Positions 25,072 to 34,865 of a stretch of DNA of 64,000 bases are shown here, in pieces. Below the pieces are notes generated by a model. It did no database searches. It had not been told where the DNA came from and saw only the letters and a list, made by a program, of their open reading frames with translations. Both the position numbers and the translations under genes were made by a program. The stretch covers positions 1 through 64,000 of the forward strand of contig NZ_JBMEMN010000007.1 in assembly GCF_049310905.1 (NCBI RefSeq), written 5' to 3'. Source of the DNA: Gudongella sp049310905 (lineage in GTDB: Bacteria > Bacillota > Clostridia > Tissierellales > Tissierellaceae). Position 1 is the stretch's first letter. The number at the start of each line of letters is the position of its first letter.

Positions 25072-25333
25072 TTTGTTTTACGTTTATATTCTCAAATGCA
25101 AAGATAATAGCCTCTATACCGGCTACACTGATTCCTTGGATAAAAGGTTGAAAAAACACAATGATGGTAAAGCTTCCAAATATACAAGATCCAGACTGCC
25201 TGTTCAGATGGTGTATTATGAAGAGCATCCTGACAAGAGTTCTGCAATGAAAAGAGAAATTAAGATAAAATCGCTTTCCCGTGAGAATAAAATCAAACTG
25301 GTTGAGGAGGCTCTACATGAACCGATTATTTGA
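25064..25333 (+). CDS. GIY-YIG nuclease-family protein (UPF0213 type)
   Basis: This 89-residue protein is the single-domain GIY-YIG type. It has FYVYILKCKDNSLYTGYT at the N-terminus, a central Arg, and KREIKIKSLSR at the C-terminus. Related small proteins have DNA nuclease folds, but their role is poorly known. The ATG overlaps the recX stop by 8 nt, and its end overlaps the glpP start by 17 nt, so the three are translationally coupled. Confidence 0.88.
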   Translation: MTNLFYVYILKCKDNSLYTGYTDSLDKRLKKHNDGKASKYTRSRLPVQMVYYEEHPDKSSAMKREIKIKSLSRENKIKLVEEALHEPII

Positions 25334-25883
25334 TAGCTTGATTCAATATCCCATAATAGCTGAGGTTAATACACTTGACGAATTTAACAAGGCTCTTGAT
25401 TCCCATTGCCAAAACATCTTCTTGATGACAGGCAATGTTTTTAATCTAAGACAGCTTTCCAATAAAGCGCACAATAGCGGAAAGAACATCTACATCTATC
25501 TGGATGCCATAGATGGCTACTCAAAAGATTCCTGGGGTCTTGAATTTATATCGAAAAATATTGAAATAGATGGGATAATTACATCAAAACCGGTTCTAAT
25601 GGAACAGAGCAAGGAAATGGGGATTTTTACTTTAGGAAGGTTTTCCATTTACAATGAATACAAACTAGATTACACCATAGATAAAATCAAACAAACCAGA
25701 CCACATTGTGCAATAATACTACCAGGTGTTTTGCCAAAGCTTATTGAAAAAGTTGCAAGAGAAACCAAGACACCCGTAATTTCAAGTGGATTCCTGGATT
25801 CAAGGGAAACCATTATAGAGTCTCTGGAGTCTGGTGCAATAGGAATCACAACTGTTCATTTTTTAAATCCTGAAATATACTAA
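25317..25883 (+). CDS. glpP: Glycerol-3-phosphate-responsive antiterminator
   Basis: This 188-residue RNA-binding protein matches GlpP, which in the presence of glycerol-3-phosphate prevents termination in glp leaders. The (beta/alpha)-barrel motifs IDGIITSKP, ILPGVLPKLIEKV and ISSGFLDSRE are present. GAGGAGG lies 6 nt before the ATG at 25317, inside the GIY-YIG gene. No glpF/K/D gene lies in this window. Confidence 0.9.
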   Translation: MNRLFDSLIQYPIIAEVNTLDEFNKALDSHCQNIFLMTGNVFNLRQLSNKAHNSGKNIYIYLDAIDGYSKDSWGLEFISKNIEIDGIITSKPVLMEQSKEMGIFTLGRFSIYNEYKLDYTIDKIKQTRPHCAIILPGVLPKLIEKVARETKTPVISSGFLDSRETIIESLESGAIGITTVHFLNPEIY

Positions 25884-25908
25884 CCCTGAATCAAACTGAT
25901 TCAGGGTT
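25882..25908. terminator. Bidirectional intrinsic terminator
   Basis: AACCCTGAATCA pairs exactly with TGATTCAGGGTT around a 3-nt loop, followed by TTTT on the plus strand. It ends glpP and the convergent membrane-protein gene. Confidence 0.85.
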
Positions 25909-25912
25909 TTAT

Positions 25913-26350
25913 CTAGCTCTTTGTTTTTTCTTTTGTCTTATCTTCTTTTTTTTCTTCATTTTTCTCAGTGCTGTTCTTCTCAGCATTACTCTTTGCAGTC
26001 TTTCGCTTTTTCTTTTTAACCGGTTTTGAATATATTCCAACTATAAGTGCAAATAGCATTCCTACAAGACCCGCCACTGTACCTATAATAAATAGCAGCA
26101 GGTTGATAAGACTTTCATCAGAAGTCAGATTGTCCTTGACACTATATAAGTTGAACAAGCCTATTCCAAGTACAATTAAGCCCGGCAAGTACTTCATAAT
26201 CTTGACCTTTTTAAATATTAAATGTGTCAAAAGAGTAATTGCAATAACTGCCAATGTAATATAGATTATCATTCTCGAATCGTCGTAATAACCTGCAAGC
26301 TCAGCCAATATTTCCTTAACCTTAGAAAACAGGGTAGTTAATGTCCCCAT
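25913..26350 (-). CDS. Small membrane protein with Lys/Glu-rich tail (unknown function)
   Basis: I do not recognise this 145-residue protein. It has three hydrophobic segments (about 25-45, 53-70, 80-105) followed by a cytoplasm-type tail of alternating Lys and Glu (about 112-145). The ATG at 26350 follows GAAGGG by 9 nt; ATG at 26374 would add eight residues with no better site. It lies 35 nt downstream of the lipoprotein gene and may belong to that two-component operon. Confidence 0.65.
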   Translation of the reverse strand: MGTLTTLFSKVKEILAELAGYYDDSRMIIYITLAVIAITLLTHLIFKKVKIMKYLPGLIVLGIGLFNLYSVKDNLTSDESLINLLLFIIGTVAGLVGMLFALIVGIYSKPVKKKKRKTAKSNAEKNSTEKNEEKKEDKTKEKTKS

Positions 26351-26385
26351 AAAATCAATCCCTTCAATTGTCATGTCCCACAAAG

Positions 26386-27888
26386 CTATCTCTCTATCTC
26401 CGTAGCCCCATGCTTAATCATTTCGTTTTGCCATATCTGCGGATACCTTCCTACACCCCACTCTGACATTATTACTGTTGAATCATTTGGCAGGCGTATC
26501 CTTGCTACAGGTGTATTATTTATATCATACTCTTCTAGAGAATATATTACAATATGAGAGGTGGTTATTACAACAATAAATTCATTGCTAGGTGATGAAA
26601 ACACATCCTCAACATCCGGTACTGTCAATTTAACAGCATCCCATGGAATAGCCAATTCATCATAACTAACCATTTCTTTTGGCGGTATTGCCTTTATGTT
26701 GAAGTCCTTGTAGAGCTCTTTTTCATTCTCCTTGTAATTGATTCTACCCTTTAGTGTCCAGTAACCATTTCTTCTTACCAGCCCAACATTCTCTTCATTT
26801 ATCATTATATTGTCATCAATTGCAGCTACACTTCTTACACCCTCCTGGAAAAGATCCCTTCCAGTATCACCTATCAGGTCAGAAAGCTTGATGGGCTTCT
26901 TCTCAGCAAGATTGTCAATAGCATAAACCTGCAGTGTCCTTCTATCCTCCCTGTCCAACTCAATATTTTCAACTGAAATATAGTCATTACCCACAAAAAG
27001 AATATTTTTCAATATCGAAGGTATAGGTCTCTCCTCAAACAATGACCTCTCTCTGGCATCAAAAACCATTGCCTCCATTATTTCTGAGTTATTCTCCGGT
27101 GTAAATAGAGGAGTCGCTTCAATCTCATCTGAAATTATACCATTTTCAACATTTCTTTCCTGGTCAATAAACCAGAAACCATTCTTTCTTGGCAGCAATA
27201 ACCTGTCCAGCTCATAAAGGCCTTCTAGACTTCTGTTCTGCATGTTTATCCAGTAGGTCTTGTATTCCCATGTAGGGATCTGATAGGTATCATCAAAACC
27301 CTGAGTCTTTATTCCAAGGAGTAATCCTGTACTTAGGCTTTCATCAGCAATCTCACCCAGGTTTCTCTGAACGTTCTTTTCGACATTTATATATCTCTCT
27401 ACCTCATCAAGGCTTACTTCTTCCAATTGTCTCTCCAGCCTATAGAAGCTTTCATTCAAATAAACAAGCATGGTGTCCTGGTCAATCTCAATAAATTCAG
27501 TGAAGTATTGATCTTCATTCAAAATTGTTATCACCTTGATATAGTCATCCTCAATTTGAAGTGATGCAGGATTAAGCTTAAATTTTGAAATCAGATAATC
27601 CCTTGTTCTGACCTTCTTTATTTTAAATGACGGATTTGAGGTATAATCCTGGCCCAGTACAACTCCATCCTTGTGAAAAAGTCCGGATTCGCCTATATTG
27701 GTAGCTTCATCCTGGTTATTGATGCTACTTAAGCTATAAACCAATTCTGTTACTTCCCACTTGCCGGTTATTGGTGCAAGATTATTCTCCGGTGCCACTA
27801 TTCTTTCCTTTGTTTCTCCCTCTATTACCGCGCAGGATGTCATTAGAAATGATATACCTACGAGTATTGCAATTAATAGTTTTTTCAT
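26386..27888 (-). CDS. Lipoprotein of unknown function in a two-component operon
   Basis: This 500-residue protein starts with a lipoprotein signal peptide (MKKLLIAILVGISFLMTSC), so Cys19 would be lipidated and the protein held on the outer face of the membrane. The rest is soluble and mixed alpha/beta with no motif I know. The start overlaps the histidine kinase stop as ATGA. Encoded directly after a kinase and regulator, it may be a ligand-binding accessory or an output of that system. Confidence 0.8.
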   Translation of the reverse strand: MKKLLIAILVGISFLMTSCAVIEGETKERIVAPENNLAPITGKWEVTELVYSLSSINNQDEATNIGESGLFHKDGVVLGQDYTSNPSFKIKKVRTRDYLISKFKLNPASLQIEDDYIKVITILNEDQYFTEFIEIDQDTMLVYLNESFYRLERQLEEVSLDEVERYINVEKNVQRNLGEIADESLSTGLLLGIKTQGFDDTYQIPTWEYKTYWINMQNRSLEGLYELDRLLLPRKNGFWFIDQERNVENGIISDEIEATPLFTPENNSEIMEAMVFDARERSLFEERPIPSILKNILFVGNDYISVENIELDREDRRTLQVYAIDNLAEKKPIKLSDLIGDTGRDLFQEGVRSVAAIDDNIMINEENVGLVRRNGYWTLKGRINYKENEKELYKDFNIKAIPPKEMVSYDELAIPWDAVKLTVPDVEDVFSSPSNEFIVVITTSHIVIYSLEEYDINNTPVARIRLPNDSTVIMSEWGVGRYPQIWQNEMIKHGATEIER

Positions 27889-29279
27889 GCTGACACCTCC
27901 CTTGGGAAGCCTACAATAGCAGTGGTCCCTTCCCCAGCATTTGACTCGACTCTAAAAACACCGTCATGGAGTCCAATTATCTCATCGCAAATGGAAAGAC
28001 CGATTCCGCTATGTGATTTACTGTTCTTACCCTTGAAAAACTTGTCCTTGACATATGGAAGCTCTTCCTCTGGGATACCAGGTCCATTGTCCTTTATCTC
28101 AATGAAAAGATATTCCTTGTCTTCATAAGCAATCAGGTCAACCTCACCCTCTCCTGTAAACTTAAAGGCATTGTCGAGCAGATTGATCAAGACTTGCCTG
28201 ATTCTATTTTCATCACCCAGGATGGGGCTGATGTCATCATCAATGTCTACATTGAAATCGATGTTGTTGTTAAGTGCCCTTGGCATCATCTGGTATACTA
28301 CTGTCTTTAAGATGTCCTTTATATCCACAGTATCTTTTACGAGAGCTATCCTTCCAGAGGTAAATCTTGAGAAATCCAGTAGCTCCTCCACCATTCCCGT
28401 AAGTCTGTCACTTTCAGCTTCAATGATTTCAAGTCCGTCCATTAGAATATCTCTGCTCAGCTCCTCATAGTCTTTAAGTGTTATTGCCCATCCCTTTATG
28501 GATGTAAGAGGAGTCCTCAGCTCGTGAGAAATCGATGATATAAAATCATTTTTCATGTTTTCTTTTCTTGTTATTTCCTCAGCCATGTAATTTAACGTGT
28601 GTGAAAGTCTTCCAATTTCATCATTTACTCTAACTTCACTTCTGACCTTGAATTGTCCATCAGCCATTTTTTCTGCCACCTCAGTTACTTCCTTAAGAGG
28701 CTTCACTATTGAATTTGCCAAAAACAGACTTAGAAATCCCGAAATGGTAACTACCAGTAGTCCAATTAGAATCAATACCTGGGAAATTTGATTGATAATA
28801 TTATTTGTTTCCTCCATGCTTGAGATAAATCTTATGATTCCGATGCTATCACCAGTGCTCTCAATTGGCATTGCAACAGCCATTACAGGTTCGTCATCAT
28901 ATGACACATTACCTGTCCATACACCTCTACCCTCATTCAATGCCTGTTGTATATCAGGAGTCTCAATTTTATCTGTGAAGTTTATTCCCAGAGAATCCAT
29001 CAGTATGTTACCTTCCAGATCCAGTATCTGTACTTGAGCAGCTGTATGCTGCCAGAAAATATCAGTGTCCTCAATTAAAATCCCCTCCAGAGTTCCAGAA
29101 GAGAAATATCGGGCATAAAAATTAGTAGAAAACTCTATCTGACTTGTCAGAATGTCTTCTACATTTTTATAATAATGATTTCTTATTCCCGTTATAAGCA
29201 GTATTTCCAGGAATATAACAGTCACAAGTATTATCAGCATGAAATTCTTGATAAGCCTTGATTTTATGCTTCGTCTCAT
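27885..29279 (-). CDS. Membrane sensor histidine kinase
   Basis: This 464-residue kinase has a first membrane helix (about 9-31), an extracytoplasmic sensor (about 32-165), a second helix (about 166-188), HAMP (about 188-240), HisKA with phospho-acceptor His in SHELRTPLTSI, and an ATPase domain with NLLDNAFKFT, DNGPGIP and GIGLSICDEI. All catalytic boxes are intact. It is 10 nt downstream of the response regulator and overlaps the lipoprotein gene by 4 nt. The stimulus is unknown. Confidence 0.93.
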   Translation of the reverse strand: MRRSIKSRLIKNFMLIILVTVIFLEILLITGIRNHYYKNVEDILTSQIEFSTNFYARYFSSGTLEGILIEDTDIFWQHTAAQVQILDLEGNILMDSLGINFTDKIETPDIQQALNEGRGVWTGNVSYDDEPVMAVAMPIESTGDSIGIIRFISSMEETNNIINQISQVLILIGLLVVTISGFLSLFLANSIVKPLKEVTEVAEKMADGQFKVRSEVRVNDEIGRLSHTLNYMAEEITRKENMKNDFISSISHELRTPLTSIKGWAITLKDYEELSRDILMDGLEIIEAESDRLTGMVEELLDFSRFTSGRIALVKDTVDIKDILKTVVYQMMPRALNNNIDFNVDIDDDISPILGDENRIRQVLINLLDNAFKFTGEGEVDLIAYEDKEYLFIEIKDNGPGIPEEELPYVKDKFFKGKNSKSHSGIGLSICDEIIGLHDGVFRVESNAGEGTTAIVGFPREVSA

Positions 29280-29288
29280 TTCCTGCTC

Positions 29289-29981
29289 CTAACTTTTTGC
29301 TCTCCATCTATATCCAACACCCCATACTGTCTCAATAAAAAATGGCTGGCTGGAATCCTCTTCAATTTTCGATCGCAGTCTTCTAATATTTACATCAACA
29401 ATCTTGGAATCTCCTACAAAATCCACTCCCCATACATGATTCAGAATTTCATCCCTTTTAAAAGCCTTGCCTGGATTCTCGACAAAAAGCTTGGCTATTG
29501 CAAATTCAGTGGGAGTAAGCTCAATTTCTTCACTGTTTCTAAAGAACAATCTAGAATAGACATCAATCTTAAAAGGTGGATATTCAAGCATAGTATCCTC
29601 CGGGCCACCTTCTGACTCAAGTCTGCGCTCAAGTGATTTTATTCTCAGAACCAGCTCAGTCGGGTTAAAGGGCTTGGTCATGTAATCGTCAGTTCCGTAC
29701 TCCAGACCCATGATCTTGTCAATATCCTGACTTTTGGCTGTAAGCATAACTATTCCAAGGTGGGGATACTTTGACCTAAGAGTCCTGCATACCTCAAAAC
29801 CGTCAATTCCAGGTAGCATAACATCAAGCACTACAATATCAATATCTTCCTCGTCCGCTATTTTCAGACCTTCCTCTCCTGTAGGTGCTTCAAGAACATC
29901 ATAGCCTGATCTGTCCAGATTGATTGTAATAAATTTCCTTATGGATTCTTCATCTTCCACTACAAGTACTTTTCTGCTCAT
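29289..29981 (-). CDS. OmpR-family response regulator
   Basis: This 230-residue regulator has an intact receiver (acidic VVEDEE, phospho-acceptor Asp in VVLDVMLPG, Thr in MLTAKS, Lys in MTKPF) and a C-terminal OmpR winged helix (EIELTPTEFAIAKLF, VDVNIRRLRSKIE, GVGYRW). The ATG at 29981 follows GGGGGG; longer in-frame extensions lack support. It leads the operon regulator-kinase-lipoprotein. Confidence 0.93.
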   Translation of the reverse strand: MSRKVLVVEDEESIRKFITINLDRSGYDVLEAPTGEEGLKIADEEDIDIVVLDVMLPGIDGFEVCRTLRSKYPHLGIVMLTAKSQDIDKIMGLEYGTDDYMTKPFNPTELVLRIKSLERRLESEGGPEDTMLEYPPFKIDVYSRLFFRNSEEIELTPTEFAIAKLFVENPGKAFKRDEILNHVWGVDFVGDSKIVDVNIRRLRSKIEEDSSQPFFIETVWGVGYRWRAKS

Positions 29982-30112
29982 ACTATCCCCCCTAGGTTTA
30001 CTCTTGGAATTCATCCGGTTCTCTTTATTGGTATCCTTCCATTACATATTATTATACCCGCAAAGCCCAGTAGTTACAATCCAATTAATAAGCGGTTACA
30101 AATGAATTACAC

Positions 30113-31834
30113 TTAAAGATCTCTGAATTGTGATTTGTAAAGCACAGAATATATGCCTCCTCGATCCAGCAGCTCCTGATGACTTCCCTTCTCCTCAATT
30201 CCATTCCCTGTCATCACAAAAATTTCATCAGCATTCTTGATAGTCGACAGCCTGTGAGCAATAACAAGGGTAGTTCTGTCTTTGGATAATCTCTCAAGTG
30301 ATTTTTGTATCATCCGTTCAGTTTCATTGTCCAATGCCGAAGTTGCCTCATCAAGTATTAGAACAGGTGGATTCTTCAAGAACAATCTGGCAATCGATAT
30401 TCTCTGTTTTTGACCACCTGAAAGCATCACTCCCTTTTCTCCAACAAAAGTATCATAGCCCTTGGGAAGTCTCTCAATAAAATCATGTATGCTTGCATTC
30501 TTGGCAGCATCAATTATTTCCCCATCAGTAGCATCTGGCTTACCATATTGAATATTCTCCCGAATGGTCCCTGTAAATAGGAATACATCCTGCTGAACCA
30601 AACCGATGTTTTTTCTCAGGGACTTTAGTTTCACGTCCTTAATATTTATTCCATCAATTAGAATCTCGCCTGAAGTAGTTTCATAGAATCTTGGAATCAA
30701 ATGACACAGAGTGGTTTTACCAGCACCCGATGGGCCTACCAAAGCAACCGTTTTGCCTTTTTCAATGGTAAGGTTTATTCCAGACAATACCTTATCATCA
30801 TCATTTCCGTAGCTGAAGGTTACATTCTTAAAGTCAACCCTGCCCTGAACATCCTCCAGCTCCAAGGCATCCTCTTTATCGAAAATTGAGGGTTCAATGC
30901 CCATGACCTCCTGGAACCTGGTGAATCCAGTCATACCGTTTTGAAGTTGCTGCATGAAATCAGTAAGCTTCTTGATCGGCTGCATAAAGAAGTTTACGTA
31001 TAATGTGTAGGCAAACAAATCTCCAAGATCAATTATATTTCTGTAAACAAAGTAACCTCCCAGTGATATTACAAGCAAGTTAAGAGCGCTTGAAATAATG
31101 CCTACACCAGATACAAACTCAGCCATGACCTTGTATGATTCGCCTCTGGCACTTGCAAACCTGGCGTTTCTGTCATTGAATTTGTCTATCTCATAATCCT
31201 CATTTGTAAAGGACTTGGCAACTCTGGCACCACTTATGCTGTTCTCAATCTGAGAGTTGACACTTGCAATCTTCATCCTGGCTTTCATAAATGCCTCTTC
31301 CATCCTCTTCCGCTTCTTGATTGCAAACCATATCATCAGGGGAATAAAGGCAAATATTATAAGAGTCAGTCTCCATTCAATAAACATCAATATGGTGAAG
31401 GATCCCGCCAGCATGATAGTCGATATGAAAACATCCTCTGGTCCATGGTGAGCAAGCTCTGTAATATCCATAAGATCATTTACGATCCTAGACATGATAT
31501 GACCGGTTTTTGTGTTATCATAATAGCTGAAGGGAAGCGTCTGAAGGTGTGTAAAAATATCACGTCTCATATCATGTTCAATTCTAACTCCTAGCAAATG
31601 ACCATAATATGCAACTATGTACTGGCTGATATAACGTAGTATAAACAGGAATACCATGATGCCGGTCCATTTTATCAGTAATTCCATATTCCCTTCAGGG
31701 ATAATTGTATTTATCATATTTCTGGTAAACATTGGAAATACAAGATCAAAGACAGATATGAGGAATGCAAAAAACATATCAGTTATAAATAAGGTTTTAT
31801 GCGGCTTGTAATAGGATACAAATTTCTTGAACAT
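30113..31834 (-). CDS. ABC exporter (MsbA/BmrA-like half-transporter)
   Basis: This 573-residue half-transporter has six membrane helices (about 15-310) and an ABC domain (about 330-570) with canonical Walker A GPSGAGKTT, signature LSGGQKQR and Walker B LILDEATSALD. All catalytic residues are intact, so it can work as a homodimer, unlike the pair at 13967-17726. Substrate unknown. The ATG at 31834 follows AAAGGAG by 6 nt; the preceding in-frame TTG overlaps that site. Confidence 0.9.
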   Translation of the reverse strand: MFKKFVSYYKPHKTLFITDMFFAFLISVFDLVFPMFTRNMINTIIPEGNMELLIKWTGIMVFLFILRYISQYIVAYYGHLLGVRIEHDMRRDIFTHLQTLPFSYYDNTKTGHIMSRIVNDLMDITELAHHGPEDVFISTIMLAGSFTILMFIEWRLTLIIFAFIPLMIWFAIKKRKRMEEAFMKARMKIASVNSQIENSISGARVAKSFTNEDYEIDKFNDRNARFASARGESYKVMAEFVSGVGIISSALNLLVISLGGYFVYRNIIDLGDLFAYTLYVNFFMQPIKKLTDFMQQLQNGMTGFTRFQEVMGIEPSIFDKEDALELEDVQGRVDFKNVTFSYGNDDDKVLSGINLTIEKGKTVALVGPSGAGKTTLCHLIPRFYETTSGEILIDGINIKDVKLKSLRKNIGLVQQDVFLFTGTIRENIQYGKPDATDGEIIDAAKNASIHDFIERLPKGYDTFVGEKGVMLSGGQKQRISIARLFLKNPPVLILDEATSALDNETERMIQKSLERLSKDRTTLVIAHRLSTIKNADEIFVMTGNGIEEKGSHQELLDRGGIYSVLYKSQFRDL

Positions 31835-31985
31835 AGGCAACTCCTTTACTTCTTTTTATTTCAAATATATGATATGATAAATGGGATTATTTTACTTAGA
31901 CACACGAATATTATAACATTATTTTAAAAAAATTCTATGTTTTTAATAAAATATTTATTAGGAATATCTTATTATGGAGGCACTT

Positions 31986-33131
31986 ATGAACCAGACACTA
32001 ATGTTTACTACAACCTTTATTATTCAGTTTATCATTGCAATGGAAATGAACTTCATCGGACCACTGGCACCTTACCTTGCAGATTATTTTGGAATCAGGG
32101 ATAGCCAGGTAATACTTTTCAATCTGGGCTATTCTGCAGTTGGTATTTTGGTGCCACTTTTTGGGGTTTGGGCTGACAGATACGGAAACAAAAGGCTTAT
32201 ATCCTATTCTCTGTTGCTCTTTCTTGCAGGCAGTATCGTAAGCGGATTTGCTCCAACTGCCATCATTTTTGCAATTGGTCGTATTCTGATCGGTCTGGGA
32301 TATTTCTCCCTAAGTGGAAGTCTTATGTCATATATATCAGAGTTTATCGACTATAGAAACAGAGGCAAGGCAAGTGGTATCTTGAGAACGGCATTTGGAG
32401 TTGCACTACTGGGAAGTCCTCTTTATACTGCTTACATGACCAGTACCTTTGACAATCTTATAAGCATATACCTTCCAATCAGCATACTTGCAGCAATAGC
32501 CTATATTCTTCTGAGAAAACTACCAGAAACAGAAATTCTGGAAAGCAGTCAGCTGAACATGGATGAGTTTATTGCGATTCTAAAGCATCCAAGAACAGTA
32601 AAAGTGCTGCTATCACTATTTCTAGTAATTTCAGCACCCGTTAATATGTTTAACTATTTGGGACTTTATCTATCATCGGAATTCTCACTTACTCAGGGTC
32701 AAATAGGAATCAGCTACTCACTTATAGCCGCTGGAACAGTTCTGGGAATATTTGTTGCAACCCTATTTTCAGACAAAATCGGAAAGCTGACCTTCTCCAG
32801 GATAGCTTTTACAATAATGGTGTTTGGCTTGTTTCCAATTCCATACGTTGGAAGCGTAGTGCTTATAATAGCGCTTGCCTTTACATTTGCATTTGGACTC
32901 GACGGAGGTTGGACAGCATACCAGGCATTCTCCTCTGAAATACAGCCTGGCAAAAGAGGAACCTTCCTTGCCTTGTACTACACAATAAATGCAGCCACAG
33001 TAACAATATATTCCCTGATTGGACCCCTACTTTACGACTTTGGTGGAATGAAGCTTACAACAGGCGTTGGCTTTGGTTCATCTTTGATAGCGCTGATAAT
33101 ATTGTTTAGACTAAGTAGATCACCAGCTTAA
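31986..33131 (+). CDS. Major facilitator superfamily transporter
   Basis: This 381-residue protein has about twelve membrane helices. The loop between helices 2 and 3 has the MFS motif GVWADRYGNKR, and there is a related DKIGKL in the second half. The layout fits small-molecule or drug efflux permeases. The ATG at 31986 follows GGAGG by 5 nt, while an ATG 12 nt upstream overlaps that site. It converges on the hydrolase gene with a 4-nt overlap. Confidence 0.85.
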   Translation: MNQTLMFTTTFIIQFIIAMEMNFIGPLAPYLADYFGIRDSQVILFNLGYSAVGILVPLFGVWADRYGNKRLISYSLLLFLAGSIVSGFAPTAIIFAIGRILIGLGYFSLSGSLMSYISEFIDYRNRGKASGILRTAFGVALLGSPLYTAYMTSTFDNLISIYLPISILAAIAYILLRKLPETEILESSQLNMDEFIAILKHPRTVKVLLSLFLVISAPVNMFNYLGLYLSSEFSLTQGQIGISYSLIAAGTVLGIFVATLFSDKIGKLTFSRIAFTIMVFGLFPIPYVGSVVLIIALAFTFAFGLDGGWTAYQAFSSEIQPGKRGTFLALYYTINAATVTIYSLIGPLLYDFGGMKLTTGVGFGSSLIALIILFRLSRSPA

Positions 33132-33940
33132 AGATTTTTAATCCAATTTATAATACCATCCAGAATTTCATCTTTTTTGTCCTCATTCAGTATCTCATGG
33201 TAAAGACCATCATACTCAATGAGGTCCTTTTTTTGAGATGAAATGGTGTTATAAAAAGATCTGCTGATTTCAACAGGCACAATTGGATCTATTTTCCCAT
33301 GAATGATCAGGCAGGGGTAATTGTACTCCTTAGCACCTTCTAGTATCATTTCAGAAGCTCTAAACAGAAATTGATAGTATAATTCAAGAGATACCTTGTG
33401 AAGTACCAGTGGATCATTTATGTAGTCCTCGTAGACTCCCTCCTTGCCGCATAAACCCTCATCAACCGGATTCTTCAACTTCCATCCTCCTGCAATACCG
33501 GATAAAAATTTCATCATTCCTGGTTGGAGCTTTTCAGCTGAAGGAAGTTTCCCTACAGTAGGGCCAGAAAGTATCTGCGCTGTAACCAAATTTGGATGCT
33601 CTATTCCATAAAGTGCAGTTATAAGTCCACCCATACTATGGCCAAGGGTTATCTGTGGCAAATGAGGATACTTCTCTGAGACCATCTGAACAATTTCAGC
33701 CAAGTCATCCACATAATCCTCAAACCTGTTCAAACGACCTCTCTTCTTGTTCCTTCCATGACCTCTTAAATCATATCTGATAATGGAATATCCTTCCCTA
33801 ATCAGATAATTCGAGACATGATCATACCTGCTGCAATGCTCAGCAAACCCATGGGTTATAGTAATAACTCCCTTTGGGTTTTGAGCTGGTTCATCGCGAA
33901 AATATATCTCGTAGCCATCTCTCATCTTGATGAATTCCAT
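33128..33940 (-). CDS. Alpha/beta hydrolase, monoacylglycerol lipase/lysophospholipase type
   Basis: This 270-residue cytoplasmic hydrolase has the nucleophile elbow GHSMGG, an acid in GKIDPIVP and a catalytic His in YDGLYHEILNE. The ITHGFAEHCSRY oxyanion motif is typical of the monoacylglycerol lipase branch. It probably cleaves monoacylglycerols or lysophospholipids. The ATG at 33940 follows GGAGGTG, 1 nt after the ROK kinase stop, so the two are coupled. Confidence 0.88.
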   Translation of the reverse strand: MEFIKMRDGYEIYFRDEPAQNPKGVITITHGFAEHCSRYDHVSNYLIREGYSIIRYDLRGHGRNKKRGRLNRFEDYVDDLAEIVQMVSEKYPHLPQITLGHSMGGLITALYGIEHPNLVTAQILSGPTVGKLPSAEKLQPGMMKFLSGIAGGWKLKNPVDEGLCGKEGVYEDYINDPLVLHKVSLELYYQFLFRASEMILEGAKEYNYPCLIIHGKIDPIVPVEISRSFYNTISSQKKDLIEYDGLYHEILNEDKKDEILDGIINWIKNL

Positions 33941-33941
33941 A

Positions 33942-34850
33942 TTAATCCACCTCCTCAATTCTATCCAATGCTGCTCTTGCAGCACCAATGGTTCCCGAGT
34001 CATTGAGATATAGAGCGGGCAAAATTGTTATTCCGGGATCGTTGTTTACCTCGCTCTGGAAATTGCCTATCATTTCATCCCACCAGTGATCCTTTGAAAG
34101 AATTACTCCTCCACCAATTATTACAGCCTGAGGATCAAACATGTTTTTTATGGTCAGCAGGAATACTGCAAAATCCCATGCAAACCTTGCAACTACTTTT
34201 CTGGCTATATCATCACTTTTGCAAGTGTCGAATATTTCTTTCCCACTTTTTCTAATGCCTGATAGCCTTTCGTATTCATTCTCAACAGCGGTACCTGAAA
34301 CATACTCTTCAGTGCAACCCCTCTGTCCACAGCTGCATTGATGACCTCCGGGATATAGAATCGAATGCCCAACTTCACCAGCCTGAAAATGATGTCCTCT
34401 CCATATACCTTCCCTACGGGTAAATAAAGCACCACCAAGACCTGTTCCCACTGTCAGCATGACAAAGCTCTCCAAATCCCTTCCAGCTCCAATCCAGGCC
34501 TCACACAAGCCAGCTGCGTTGGCATCATTCTCGACCTGTACTGGTATTTTGAACTCCTTTTCCAGTGGCGACTTGATTTCAGTTCCTGCCCAACCTTCAA
34601 TATTTCCTCCTACTGAGAGAACCTTTCCATTCACTGAGTCTATAAATCCAGGTGAACCAATACCTATCGCTGAAATATTTTCCCCTTCAGAGAGCATATG
34701 GACCAACTCTTTTATTCCATCCATCACTTCTTCAGGGGAGCCTGATTTACTTGTGGATAGGGTATCCCATTTCAGGATTTCTCCAGACTCATCCACAACA
34801 GCTCCGTTTACTTTAGTCCCTCCTAGATCGATTCCAATTACCCTTTTCAT
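33942..34850 (-). CDS. ROK-family sugar kinase (glucokinase type)
   Basis: This 302-residue kinase has the ATP-binding motif IDLGGTK at the N-terminus and the ROK zinc motif CSCGQRGCTEE, with ENDANAA and GTGLGGA. Such enzymes phosphorylate glucose or N-acetyl sugars. The next gene upstream is a NagZ-like hexosaminidase, so an amino sugar from cell-wall turnover is a reasonable substrate, but glucose is equally possible. The ATG at 34850 is preferred over the GTG 12 nt upstream. Confidence 0.88.
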   Translation of the reverse strand: MKRVIGIDLGGTKVNGAVVDESGEILKWDTLSTSKSGSPEEVMDGIKELVHMLSEGENISAIGIGSPGFIDSVNGKVLSVGGNIEGWAGTEIKSPLEKEFKIPVQVENDANAAGLCEAWIGAGRDLESFVMLTVGTGLGGALFTRREGIWRGHHFQAGEVGHSILYPGGHQCSCGQRGCTEEYVSGTAVENEYERLSGIRKSGKEIFDTCKSDDIARKVVARFAWDFAVFLLTIKNMFDPQAVIIGGGVILSKDHWWDEMIGNFQSEVNNDPGITILPALYLNDSGTIGAARAALDRIEEVD

Positions 34851-34865
34851 ACAAGGTACCACTCC

